Source: CAZSMK01 sp964608095
Lineage (GTDB): Bacteria > Sumerlaeota > Sumerlaeia > MWCT01 > JAGHBZ01
Length of the DNA: 13,908 nt
Assembly: GCA_964608095.1 (NCBI GenBank)
Contig: CAZSMK010000127.1
Location: 1-13,908, forward strand
Direction: 5' to 3'
The notes under the pieces are model-generated. The model searched no databases. It was not told the DNA's origin and saw only the letters and a program-made list of their open reading frames with translations. Numbering within the stretch: the first letter of the stretch is position 1; each line of letters begins with the position of its first letter. Shown here piece after piece: positions 7,801 to 13,908 of this stretch. The position numbers were made by a program, and so were the translations under genes.

Positions 7801-8687
7801 TGAGGTAGATATCCACGAGTATGTAGACCGGACCTCAACGATTCTTTCTGCAGGCTGGAAGCCTGCGGTACGCGGTCGTTTTTAGTTTGCAGGCAAGATG
7901 CCTGCGCTACGGGTTTTACAATTTTATATCGAAGTGCATATTTCCGGTTTTTCTTTTTGCATAGCCAAAAGGAACGCATGAGGGGAATCTCGGCTCCGCA
8001 GTTGGGTGACTCACACCTGACGGTTCGAGCCCAGAGGTAGGCAATAGGTTTTGCTCCGTCAGGGTCGGGAGGATAGAATTCTGCAAGTTCCTTTTCCGCT
8101 GACTTTTTTATTTCTTTTCCGACACAACGTAATTCCTCAGCCAGCTCAGGACCGTGTCGCGGAATATCCTCGAGCATGACCTTGAGAATAAGACATGCCA
8201 CCGGGTTGAGGTCACTTGCAAACGCATCACATCCAAGCCGCAGGGCTTCGAGTGGTATTGATCCGCCACCTGCGAAGGGGTCCACCACCAAAGGCGTCTC
8301 CTCCGGATGAGCAGCCTTTACCAGCTCCCGAGCAACATAAAGAAATTGATGATTATTTGAATTATCCCAGTTGGCAAAATCGCCAATGAATTTGAGAAGT
8401 GCATTTCTCAAATCTACATCTTTTCCCCCGATGGTTCCCACAACCTCAGGCAAGAGTTTGCGTGCTTTTTCTTTGAAATCAGTGGGACAATATTCATCAC
8501 AAGGATCGGGAAAGAGCAAGGCAAGGAGAACAGCGCGACAGGAAGCCAGGGGCCGCCGCGCCCACCATAAATGCAGCGTCGAGGGATGCCCATGCCGGAT
8601 AGACTTCTCCCGCACCGCATGCTTCGACACCTCTGCTATGGGAAAATCAACCTCTGCCAACCGTTTACATTCTTTTGGAATTGTCAT
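4848..8687 (-). CDS. DUF1156 adenine-specific DNA methyltransferase, carrying an in-frame RAYT insertion
   Basis: This large N6-adenine-type methyltransferase (COG1743-like) has 1279 residues. The N-terminal DUF1156 region includes HPSTLHLWWARRP (about 34-46). The SAM-binding motif is DPFAGGGSIPLEA (136-148) and the catalytic motif is DPPYYDAVPY (808-817). A zinc ribbon appears split: C225/C230 before, and C533/C536 after, an inserted block. That block (about 259-507) is a RAYT transposase with flanking palindromes. A second palindrome insertion covers about 561-606. Removing both leaves about 985 residues, close to the usual size of this family. It should mark host DNA and may take part in discrimination against foreign DNA. 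The start has only a poor Shine-Dalgarno (AAGG about 10 nt upstream). Both SAM and catalytic motifs are intact, so function may survive, but this is unproven. Confidence 0.92.
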   Translation of the reverse strand: MTIPKECKRLAEVDFPIAEVSKHAVREKSIRHGHPSTLHLWWARRPLASCRAVLLALLFPDPCDEYCPTDFKEKARKLLPEVVGTIGGKDVDLRNALLKFIGDFANWDNSNNHQFLYVARELVKAAHPEETPLVVDPFAGGGSIPLEALRLGCDAFASDLNPVACLILKVMLEDIPRHGPELAEELRCVGKEIKKSAEKELAEFYPPDPDGAKPIAYLWARTVRCESPNCGAEIPLMRSFWLCKKKNRKYALRYKIVKPVAQASCLQTKNDRVPQASSLQKESLRSGLHTRGYLPHLKAEDSTYFVTFRLAGSLPQKVLKQLKEEQKKDKELLLRASKTLTKEQQRKLDEAFSEKIDKYLDDGHGDCFLQDSRISQMISNALQHFNGSRYTLHSYVIMSNHIHVLVTPMGNHTLSEITHSWKSFTATEANKLLERPRKDFWQRESYDHLVRDEEDYGRILEYIRMNPVQAGLCKVPEEWQYLWLEGEDESGNVSSNGRKSRQDACATIEFEIFQPESEEEVPSGTVTRAKARCPCCGTVLSPERVRAQLRKQRGGADVIFENVSQSSSQKNDDVEQASSLQNNNVDNEFNPHTAGKMPEVQTGIPKRIGGARLLAVVTVKPGERGRFYRLPEKRDYDAVWKATQRLEEIASQKLPNGLSPISGEPLPPIGTLGFRVQRYGMMQWGDLFSSRQKLSLISISNIIMKKDEEPSVALILSKMADLENSLTTWRASSECIDHLFARQAIPIVWDFGEAVATASTTGSWSSMLNRSVEGFLSAVTDMNIGNVELNDATKSNLPDCSSTIWFTDPPYYDAVPYADLSDFFYVWLKRTLPDNPLLKDPFDPQNSLTPKKREIIQDEVSLTEDGRKKDRAFYEKSMGKAFSEGRRILREDGIASVVFAHKTTEGWEALLGGLIKGNWIITGSWPIATEMGSRLRAMESAALATSVHLVCRPRPEDAPVGDWNEIHRALPKRVGDWMERLQSEGIRGADLVFASIGPALELYSQYSQVEDAEGHVISLGGNPEAIEPYKRGFLAYVWEIIGRTALEQVLGTPEARARNSAAGALEEDARLTALFLWTLQATEGMNGKKSDSEEEGEGAGSGKKQAGLSLIYDVVRRFAQPLGIHLQDWEDRIIKTEKGIVKLIPVKARAKQLFGTEGAAAVADMIETEKPTHVQLTLFADLESPVEVRGQGKRKKKRIDFTVGDTDLSTEREATTLDRVHAAMLLQASGRSKALRTMLKGEMQRGPDFLRLANALSALYPRTSEEKRLLDAMLLALPR
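6890..7000. repeat. Second REP cluster inside the methyltransferase
   Basis: Two clear palindromes, CAGGCA-TCT-TGCCTG (6893-6907) and GCAGGCT-GGA-AGCCTGC (6947-6963), are followed by a decayed third copy at about 6982-7000. They add a low-complexity stretch of Q, S, N and D (about codons 561-606) between the conserved blocks GGADVIF and IGGARLLAVVTVKPG. The frame is kept. No transposase is present here, so this looks like a non-autonomous insertion of the same family. Confidence 0.85.
7168..7189. repeat. REP palindrome on the 3' side of the RAYT
   Basis: GCAGGCA-TCC-TGCCTGC (7173-7189) is preceded by GTAGC, which mirrors the GCTAC tail of the 7889 copy. The two sides of the RAYT therefore carry the same element in inverted orientation. 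In the host frame it encodes RQDACAT. Confidence 0.9.
7850..7910. repeat. Two REP palindromes on the 5' side of the RAYT
   Basis: GCAGGCT-GGA-AGCCTGC (7850-7866) and GCAGGCA-AGA-TGCCTGC (7889-7905) are perfect 7-bp stems with 3-nt loops. They are followed by GGTAC and GCTAC tails respectively. Read in the methyltransferase frame they encode PQASSLQ and AQASCLQ, so they keep the frame open. Confidence 0.9.
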
Positions 8688-8708
8688 CTACATCAGCCTT
8701 GAAGAAAT

Positions 8709-9758
8709 CTATAGATTTCGCGTATTTACATACTCTTCTAGCCCACATTGAAATATTTGTGAGTCTGAAAGGCCAAAAAACTGTTGATACCTATTTTGCG
8801 CCTCATGGTCATCCTTTAAAACCACCACAATCTCCTGTAAATTCCTCTCAGTGTTAGACAGTTGAGAGGATTTTAATAAATGTTTAAATTCGTAATCTGC
8901 TTCCGGCATGGAATAACCTATAAATAACCATTTTTCAGAATCTCTTAAAACTTTATAAGCATTATTCCATATTATTTGAAACTGATCTATGGAGAAAGCT
9001 TTACGATAACTAAAAGTAGCAACCCTTCCTGCCAAATAATTTCCACAAAATCTACATTTCCTATATTCGTCCCTTACATTAGATTGAAGTTCATAATCAA
9101 AGATTTCGAAATCTTCTTTTTCAAGGTAAGCCTTTTTGTGAAGAGCTGTCTTAGTTCCAATGTCACAGTAAATTCTTCTACAAGAATCACAATAAAGCCA
9201 ATTGGCTGAACCATGCATTTTTAATAGTGGAATACCACTGTCCAATTGGGGAGAACCGTCAATTCTTTTTGTCTCTATAATATAAGTAAAGGACTTATTA
9301 CAATTATTGAGTTGTTCTTCCACAACGATATCCCAGTTCAAAGTGATAATAGAAAGATCGAAAGTATCCGTCATTGTAGCCAAAAATCTTTGTATCTCGG
9401 TTTTCGGCTGATATTGTTGATTTAAAATTTGGAAAACCCGGTGAATACTCATCCTTCGAATAGCTCGAAGTTTTTGTGGGGTATAATGAGGACCCAGATT
9501 GTGACCTGAGTTGGCTGCAAGATCGAGCAGCGTAAAGTGATCTTCAAGTAACGGTTTGTTGTGACCATCATTATAATTAAACACCTCATGCCAGAAAGTT
9601 TTTATAATTTCTGTGATTTTTTGTTCATCTCGCGGGTCTAAAACACTACCATTGATTGTTTCCAAAAAGTTATCAGACAGTTCTTTGGTTGTCGGAAGTT
9701 CAAACTCTTTGGAAAAACCGGAACCGAGAATTAGAGTAGCTTTTTGTCTTCGATTCAT
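8709..9758 (-). CDS. SIR2-family NAD-binding protein with zinc ribbon
   Basis: This 349-residue protein has the layout of a SIR2 Rossmann-fold enzyme. The N-terminal nucleotide loop is LGSGFS (11-16), the LNWD motif (140-143) stands where sirtuins have TNxD, and H182 in KMHGS is the expected catalytic histidine. A four-cysteine zinc ribbon follows (C190/C193 and C235/C238), then the late GYS...D motif (281-288). SIR2 domains in phage defence often hydrolyse NAD+ to stop infection, although deacylase-like or regulatory roles remain possible; the sequence alone does not decide. A strong GGAGAGGG ribosome binding site (9762-9769) supports the start. It lies 69 bp after the helicase and 21 bp before the methyltransferase, so co-transcription is likely. 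It is visibly more A+T-rich than the ends of the methyltransferase gene, suggesting a separately acquired accessory gene. Confidence 0.88.
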   Translation of the reverse strand: MNRRQKATLILGSGFSKEFELPTTKELSDNFLETINGSVLDPRDEQKITEIIKTFWHEVFNYNDGHNKPLLEDHFTLLDLAANSGHNLGPHYTPQKLRAIRRMSIHRVFQILNQQYQPKTEIQRFLATMTDTFDLSIITLNWDIVVEEQLNNCNKSFTYIIETKRIDGSPQLDSGIPLLKMHGSANWLYCDSCRRIYCDIGTKTALHKKAYLEKEDFEIFDYELQSNVRDEYRKCRFCGNYLAGRVATFSYRKAFSIDQFQIIWNNAYKVLRDSEKWLFIGYSMPEADYEFKHLLKSSQLSNTERNLQEIVVVLKDDHEAQNRYQQFFGLSDSQIFQCGLEEYVNTRNL

Positions 9759-9827
9759 TTTCCCTCTCCTACTTAAAAAAAGATTGAATTACTTCATTAT
9801 TTACATCTGATAGTTAAAAATCGATTC

Positions 9828-12800
9828 TTAAGACTTTGAATCTCTATATCTAGGGTTTTCTTCACTTATCTCTGTCGGTTTTGTGAGCGAATCGACTGAT
9901 AAATAATAATGCGCAACTTTGGTTACCTCGTGCCATGGAAACCGGGCAGGGTCTTTAATAGGTTCCTGGAGTTCTGGTTTTGTTGCACAGTTTGTTACCA
10001 CATAAAGCCAGTAACAATCGCGTCGGTCTTCTGCAACGCGACGTTCATTTGGGGTGAGCAAAATGCTTCCCTGTGCGCTTTTAATTCCTTTTACTTCGAT
10101 CAAACGCAATTCACCGGAATTTAAATCGAGACTGGTAACATCATACCCAAGGTTTTTCTCGCTTACATCGTATACCTTACAACCCCGTTTTTCCTCGTGT
10201 TCGATGACTATTCTCATTGCAGTCATTTCAGTATCTTTATCAGGTCGAATGTTCTGGACATCGGGTCGCTCCCGATCCGGGTGAGGTATGATAACGGCTG
10301 ACGTAATCCTTTCAACGGATTGAAGTGAAAGTGCCCGCTGCTGTTCGAGTTCCAGCCTACGGCGATCTCGCCGAACCATTAATTCTGCATGGCGTTGCTC
10401 TGCCTGGGCAAGGCGACCTTGTGCGCCAGTGACTTTTTGCTCAACTTCTGCCATTGCACGACCGATTTCCTCGTCGACCTTGTGAAGGAGTTCCGTGAGT
10501 GAAAGTTCAACATGGTGAGCGACTTTTTCTAATTCAGCGAGTCGTTCTCTCTTAATCTCTTCCAAGAAATCCTTTAAGGCGTTGTCATGAAGCCATAACA
10601 CAGGTTCCGGAAATTGGGTTACCTGTGGAACTTCTTCATGTTTGTCTGCAGGTATAAGATTTCCAATGCTTTCGGGTTCACGAAGATGTGGCTCACCGTG
10701 GTTATCTATTTCAACTACGAAAAGACGTTTATGAATTATATCGCCAAGACCATCAACAACTTGTGCTATGAATATATCCAACCGTGATGGAGTTTTGTGT
10801 TGAAGTGAATAGAAGCAGACACCCTTGCTGAAAGATTCTTGAGATTTGCTAACTATATGTCGCCGGAGAGCCTCGAAGAAAGGATGCCCGGGTGTAACCC
10901 ACTCGAGGTTATATTTCTCTGCGGTTTCTCGATCAGTAGAACAACGCGGATATTTATTGGCAATAGAAGGCAATTTCCATCCTTCTTCTCTTTCATACAT
11001 ACGTAATACTGTTGGAGTCCTTCCTGGTTCAAAGGTATGCGGTAGTTGTTCGATTGTTTTAATTTTTATAGGAACATGGTCCGATGCTTCATGGATGAAA
11101 CGTGCAACTGTCTCTGGAACAACCCTTCGTTCTTGTGCACGTGCACGACGCTCAATAAGCATATCAAGGTTAAGCTTTTTTGTGGCGAGCCCCTCGAGAG
11201 CATTTTGACAGATGTTGCGGAAATGTTGTTCATCTACATCTTTCAGAATTACATCCTCAAGGTCATCTTCACCAAGTTTACCTGCATAAAAGTCTCTCAG
11301 GACTCGTTCTATGTGAGATGCGGGGAGCACTTCCCCAACAACATTAAATACGGCGTCGTCGTCAAGTGCGTCGCGGATAGTATGTATCTTGTGCTGAAGA
11401 GTCAAGAGCACCCTTCCCTCGATAGTATTTGTAGCAGCAAAATTGAAGATCAGACAATTTTTTTTCTGGCCATAACGATGTATTCTACCCATTCGCTGTT
11501 CGAGCCGATTGGGATTCCAGGGTAAATCGTAATTAAAGAGTATATTACAGCATTGGAGATTTATACCTTCACCAGCAGCTTCTGTTGCAACCAGTATCTG
11601 GATATCTCCATCTTTGAACTGCTGTTCAGCAAAAAGGCGTGTTCCCGGTTCATCCCGCGTGCCTATGTTCATGGAACCGTGAATACATCCCACCCTGAAT
11701 CCCCAAGATTCGAGCCGTTGCATAAGATATGATAGGGTATCCCTGAATTCCGAAAAGATAAGGAGGCGTTTACCAGGATCATCGAAAAACCCTTCTGTAT
11801 GAAGAATGTCTTTCAGTTTTGATAATTTCGCTTCATCTCCACTTTCCTCGATTGCACCAGCCTTTCTGGCAAGCTCAAGTAATTCTTCCATTTCCTCTTT
11901 AATCTGATCAGCATCACTAACAAGCGTCACGGCTTCAAGGATTGCTTCGAATCTTTCACGATCAATTTCCTCCATCTCCTCCAATTCCTCCTCGTCCGGA
12001 ATTACCGGAGGTGCTTCGAGGGCAAGTTTCGCAGCTTTGGCAAGATTTGATTCCATTCTTTTCACACGATTCTCAAGAGAACGTTTCAGGGAATAGATAC
12101 TCGAAGCGAGTCTTCTCTGATACAGTGCCATAAGAAATCCTACCGCACGTGCTCTAAGATCATCTCCCCGCGCTGCTGCTTTTGCACTCTGGCGTTTAAC
12201 ATAACGCGTAACTTCCTGATAGAGTTCAAATTCTTTCCCATCGATCGTAAATCCAGCACTTTGTGTTATACGTCTTGTAAATATTTTCTTTGCTGCCCAT
12301 GTATTATCAGGTTGTTTTTCAGGGAAATAGACCATTGCCTCCTTTGTACGACGGAGATAAAAAGGTGCATAATTGTTTTTTGTTGCTTCTTTGATGGATT
12401 TAACGTCTGCATACACATCACGGTCCAATAATTGTAAAAATAATGCAAAATTCTTTGGGTCACCTTTATGCGGTGTTGCAGTAAGCAAAAGTATATGGTC
12501 AGAAGTGTCCCTGAGAAGTTCCCCCAGGGCATAACGAGCCGTTTTGCGAGAAGGTGGAGTCCATGACATACGGTGCGCTTCGTCTACTATCACAAGATCC
12601 CAATTCACCTGGCGAAGACCGGGTAATATTTTTGTTCTTTTGGCAAGATCAAGGGATGTAATGATCTGGTTTTTCTCAAGCCACCGATTTATTCCATATA
12701 CCTCCCTGATATCAGCTCCTTTTATTGGAATGAATTTTTCGTCAAATTTATCCATCAACTCACGTTGCCATTGAAAAGTGAGATTTGCAGGACATACAAC

Positions 12801-13265
12801 CAGTATACGTTCGACAAGCCCTCTCATTTTAAGCTCACGTATGAGCAGACCTGCCATAATTGTCTTACCTGCACCAGCATCATCTGCAAGGAGAAAACGT
12901 ACTCTGGATACTTTGAGAAAATAATCATATACAGCCTGAAGCTGGTGAGGAAGAGGATCGACCCGGGATATAGAGAGACCAAAGTAGGGATCGAACTCAT
13001 ATGCTATTCCGAGTGAATATGCTTGAATTCCGAGTTTGAAAAGCGCTCCATTGCCATCATATGTACACATAGAATCCAGAATGGTGAGTGAGCTAATATC
13101 CTTAACAGGTAGAACTACTCTTCTAAAAATATTTGATTTAAGACCAACCAAACCCAGTGTTAAATGTTCGGGTCCGCTTTCTGAAATGGTTTCGACCTTC
13201 ATAGGTTCATTGAACAATGAGCCACTAATTATCTGCCCTTCTTGTAATTTTCTTAAGGTATCCAT
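9828..13265 (-). CDS. SNF2-type helicase with C-terminal DUF3883 nuclease-like domain
   Basis: This is an SF2/SNF2 ATPase of 1145 residues and the first gene of the run. Visible motifs are Walker A DAGAGKT (129-135), DEAH (228-231), TATPHKGD (262-269), the second RecA lobe from LLIFSEF (about 501), motif V VATEAAGEGINL (559-570) and motif VI RLEQRMGRIHRYGQ (587-600). A long charged region of roughly 890-985 looks like a coiled coil. The C-terminus from about 1017 resembles DUF3883, with GYDV (D1042) and IEVKG (E1057, K1059), matching the D...ExK pattern of restriction-like nucleases. By family it should translocate on DNA and possibly cut it. It lies 69 bp upstream of the SIR2 gene. No good ribosome binding site precedes the ATG; the start was chosen because the frame opens naturally there. 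Identity as helicase is firm; nuclease activity is inferred. Confidence 0.93.
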   Translation of the reverse strand: MDTLRKLQEGQIISGSLFNEPMKVETISESGPEHLTLGLVGLKSNIFRRVVLPVKDISSLTILDSMCTYDGNGALFKLGIQAYSLGIAYEFDPYFGLSISRVDPLPHQLQAVYDYFLKVSRVRFLLADDAGAGKTIMAGLLIRELKMRGLVERILVVCPANLTFQWQRELMDKFDEKFIPIKGADIREVYGINRWLEKNQIITSLDLAKRTKILPGLRQVNWDLVIVDEAHRMSWTPPSRKTARYALGELLRDTSDHILLLTATPHKGDPKNFALFLQLLDRDVYADVKSIKEATKNNYAPFYLRRTKEAMVYFPEKQPDNTWAAKKIFTRRITQSAGFTIDGKEFELYQEVTRYVKRQSAKAAARGDDLRARAVGFLMALYQRRLASSIYSLKRSLENRVKRMESNLAKAAKLALEAPPVIPDEEELEEMEEIDRERFEAILEAVTLVSDADQIKEEMEELLELARKAGAIEESGDEAKLSKLKDILHTEGFFDDPGKRLLIFSEFRDTLSYLMQRLESWGFRVGCIHGSMNIGTRDEPGTRLFAEQQFKDGDIQILVATEAAGEGINLQCCNILFNYDLPWNPNRLEQRMGRIHRYGQKKNCLIFNFAATNTIEGRVLLTLQHKIHTIRDALDDDAVFNVVGEVLPASHIERVLRDFYAGKLGEDDLEDVILKDVDEQHFRNICQNALEGLATKKLNLDMLIERRARAQERRVVPETVARFIHEASDHVPIKIKTIEQLPHTFEPGRTPTVLRMYEREEGWKLPSIANKYPRCSTDRETAEKYNLEWVTPGHPFFEALRRHIVSKSQESFSKGVCFYSLQHKTPSRLDIFIAQVVDGLGDIIHKRLFVVEIDNHGEPHLREPESIGNLIPADKHEEVPQVTQFPEPVLWLHDNALKDFLEEIKRERLAELEKVAHHVELSLTELLHKVDEEIGRAMAEVEQKVTGAQGRLAQAEQRHAELMVRRDRRRLELEQQRALSLQSVERITSAVIIPHPDRERPDVQNIRPDKDTEMTAMRIVIEHEEKRGCKVYDVSEKNLGYDVTSLDLNSGELRLIEVKGIKSAQGSILLTPNERRVAEDRRDCYWLYVVTNCATKPELQEPIKDPARFPWHEVTKVAHYYLSVDSLTKPTEISEENPRYRDSKS

Positions 13266-13560
13266 TTCTAATTGCTTGAGGTTTTTGTTTTTAAGATCAA
13301 CAGGTTAAAAACTTTTCATATTTTGAAAAATTTAAATAGATAACTCATATTAAAAAAAATTCCCCTCACTTTTTGAACTTATTCTATATGTGAACTAAAA
13401 CTAACTAAACGAGATAGTCTTTGGGGCGAAGAAAGTCAAGGGGAAAAGGAAAAAAATGATGAATGATGGGATATGAGTGATGAATTTTACTTTTTCGCAA
13501 ATCTCGCTTGTTTCGTAGTTGAAAAAAGGTATCGGAGGATTCCGAGTACTGGTGCTAGTG
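13266..13560. other. A+T-rich leader region upstream of the helicase
   Basis: This stretch holds the candidate operon promoter (13411-13439) and otherwise no gene or RNA that I can support. The sequence between promoter and helicase start is very A+T-rich. The 66-codon plus-strand frame starting at 13473 runs into the repeats and is not believed. Confidence 0.55.
13411..13439 (-). promoter_or_regulatory. Candidate operon promoter upstream of the helicase
   Basis: Read on the minus strand, TTGACT (13439-13434) is followed after 17 bp by TATCTC (13416-13411). The -35 box is good but the -10 matches TATAAT at only three positions, so this is weak as a sigma70 promoter. It gains support from an exact 15-bp match, CCCCTTGACTTTCTT (13443-13429), to the -35 region of the small-RNA promoter at 3918-3932. 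The implied 5' leader of roughly 140 nt is A+T-rich. An activator or another sigma factor could compensate for the poor -10. Confidence 0.4.
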
Positions 13561-13564
13561 CGCC

Positions 13565-13606
13565 GCGACGCGATGCGTCGCTAACGGGAGTTTCCAACGA
13601 AACTCC
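13565..13606. repeat. Two tandem perfect hairpins in the right margin
   Basis: GCGACGC-GAT-GCGTCGC (13565-13581) and GGAGTTTC-CAAC-GAAACTCC (13587-13606) are perfect stems of 7 and 8 bp, six bases apart. They lie just inside the right compound repeat and look like further REP-type palindromes of other families. Confidence 0.8.
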
Positions 13607-13634
13607 AGAGAAAAAACGAGGACGGGTAGTAGTA

Positions 13635-13789
13635 GAGGACAAGCGGGGACGCTTATCCTACTTTAAATCGTAATCGGTATCTTTTTTTTGAAGTTATACC
13701 CATTCGCCACGGCGAGGCTACACTAAAGGGGTCAGGCTTCGTGCAAGAAACACCCCTACGTGGCGAAGCCAGACCCCACCACGGCGAAT
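13635..13789. repeat. Right copy of compound palindrome-REP repeat
   Basis: The REP hairpin AGGACAAGCG-GGGA-CGCTTATCCT (13636-13659) is followed by an 88-bp palindromic element (13702-13789). Its outer arms are ATTCGCC and GGCGAAT, and its inner arms are GGGGTCAGGCTTCG (13728-13741) and CGAAGCCAGACCCC (13764-13777, one mismatch). It is the mirror image of the left copy, and looks like a MITE-type or REP-type unit. No target-site duplication could be defined. Confidence 0.88.
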
Positions 13790-13824
13790 CCCCCCTCACT
13801 CTCCAGAGATGATACACACCCCGT

Positions 13825-13844
13825 CTCCCGATTAACATCGGGAG
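13825..13844. repeat. Hairpin at the right edge
   Basis: CTCCCGAT-TAAC-ATCGGGAG is a perfect 8-bp stem with a 4-nt loop. No T-run follows on either strand, so a terminator is unlikely. The remaining bases to the window end show nothing recognisable. Confidence 0.7.
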
Positions 13845-13908
13845 CCACCCCTCTCAAGCAGAGATTTTAAAGCCTCTGTTAATTTGACAATACCGCAGTC
13901 ATTACCCG

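Larger units (their letters stand above)
7168..7910 (-). mobile_element. RAYT (REP-associated tyrosine transposase) inserted in frame in the methyltransferase
   Basis: Codons 288-483 of the host ORF (7826-7239) match the IS200-like/RAYT family. There is an N-terminal GYLPHL and YFVTFRLAGSLP, the HUH motif NHIHVLV (H401, H403), then WQRESYDH and EYIRMNPVQAGL, with Y462 the likely nucleophile. These enzymes cut and join single-stranded DNA at REP palindromes. The domain is bracketed by such palindromes: one at 7173-7189 on the 3' side, and two at 7850-7866 and 7889-7905 in the opposite orientation on the 5' side. Together they form a RAYT plus its own REPs. No separate start codon with a ribosome binding site was found at the expected RAYT N-terminus, although a TTG exists near codon 284. 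It looks like a fused domain translated as part of the methyltransferase. Confidence 0.9.

Noticed and set aside
7239..7826. RAYT as an independent gene with its own start
   Set aside because: No ATG with a ribosome binding site near the expected N-terminus. A TTG near codon 284 keeps a small possibility open.
6890..7910. CRISPR-like array in the methyltransferase
   Set aside because: Short palindromes with irregular spacing and mixed orientation, around a RAYT; this is a REP arrangement.
1131..13265. Classical DISARM or BREX system
   Set aside because: No drmA, drmB or drmC-like genes and no PglZ or BrxC-like genes are seen; the DUF1156 plus DUF499 pair marks a different type.
13473..13673. 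66-codon plus-strand frame as a gene
   Set aside because: Its second half is a direct translation of the hairpins and the REP; no ribosome binding site.
121..13789. Ends of a defined composite transposon
   Set aside because: No transposase gene next to the repeats and no target-site duplication could be recognised, so only an inverted dispersed repeat is claimed.
13653..13838. 61-codon minus-strand frame as a gene
   Set aside because: Lies wholly within the right compound palindrome and edge hairpin.

Overview
This window is a compact bacterial defence-type island. It is a run of five large genes, all on the minus strand and read from right to left, set between two repeat-rich, gene-free margins (about 1-1130 and 13266-13908). 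The organism cannot be named from the sequence. It is a bacterium of moderate, locally variable G+C, with sigma70-like promoter signals and a genome rich in short palindromic (REP-like) repeats and RAYT transposases. Such repeat loads are common in anammox-type planctomycetes, Verrucomicrobia, Nitrospirota and some deltaproteobacteria, but this is only an impression.

Gene order in the direction of transcription is: SNF2-type helicase with a C-terminal DUF3883 nuclease-like domain (13265-9828); SIR2-family protein with a zinc ribbon (9758-8709); DUF1156 adenine-specific DNA methyltransferase (8687-4848); DUF3800 RNase H-like protein (4790-4059); DUF499 P-loop ATPase (3872-1131). The methyltransferase, DUF499 ATPase and helicase are the recognised core of a predicted restriction-like anti-phage system, the genes often labelled 'anti-phage-associated'. 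The usual extra partners, DUF3780 and a phospholipase D-like protein, are absent. SIR2 and DUF3800 occupy the accessory positions.

Two things stand out. First, the 186-bp gap between DUF3800 and DUF499 holds what looks like a complete small-RNA gene on the opposite (plus) strand. It has a TTGACT-17-TATAAT promoter, about 110 nt of RNA that folds on paper into a closing stem with two hairpins, and a strong intrinsic terminator whose U-run overlaps the DUF3800 stop codon. Several structured RNA motifs have been reported beside DUF3800 genes, so a DUF3800 protein-RNA pair inside a defence operon is the best candidate here for an undescribed system. Second, the methyltransferase ORF contains an entire REP-associated tyrosine transposase (RAYT) with its flanking palindromes, inserted in frame between the two halves of a zinc ribbon. 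A second in-frame cluster of the same palindromes lies about 50 codons downstream. The 1279-codon frame stays open throughout.

The margins hold several palindrome families. A compound repeat (large palindrome plus REP hairpin) occurs in inverted orientation at both ends of the cassette, with 68 bp identical. The left margin also has a 93-bp direct repeat (92/93 identical). A 15-bp block covering the -35 region of the small-RNA promoter recurs exactly upstream of the helicase, which hints at co-regulation. The likely logic is methylation of self DNA by the DUF1156 enzyme, ATP-driven sensing, translocation or cleavage of foreign DNA by the helicase-nuclease and DUF499, NAD-linked abortive activity by SIR2, and an RNA-linked role for DUF3800. 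All of these functions are inferred from families, not shown here.
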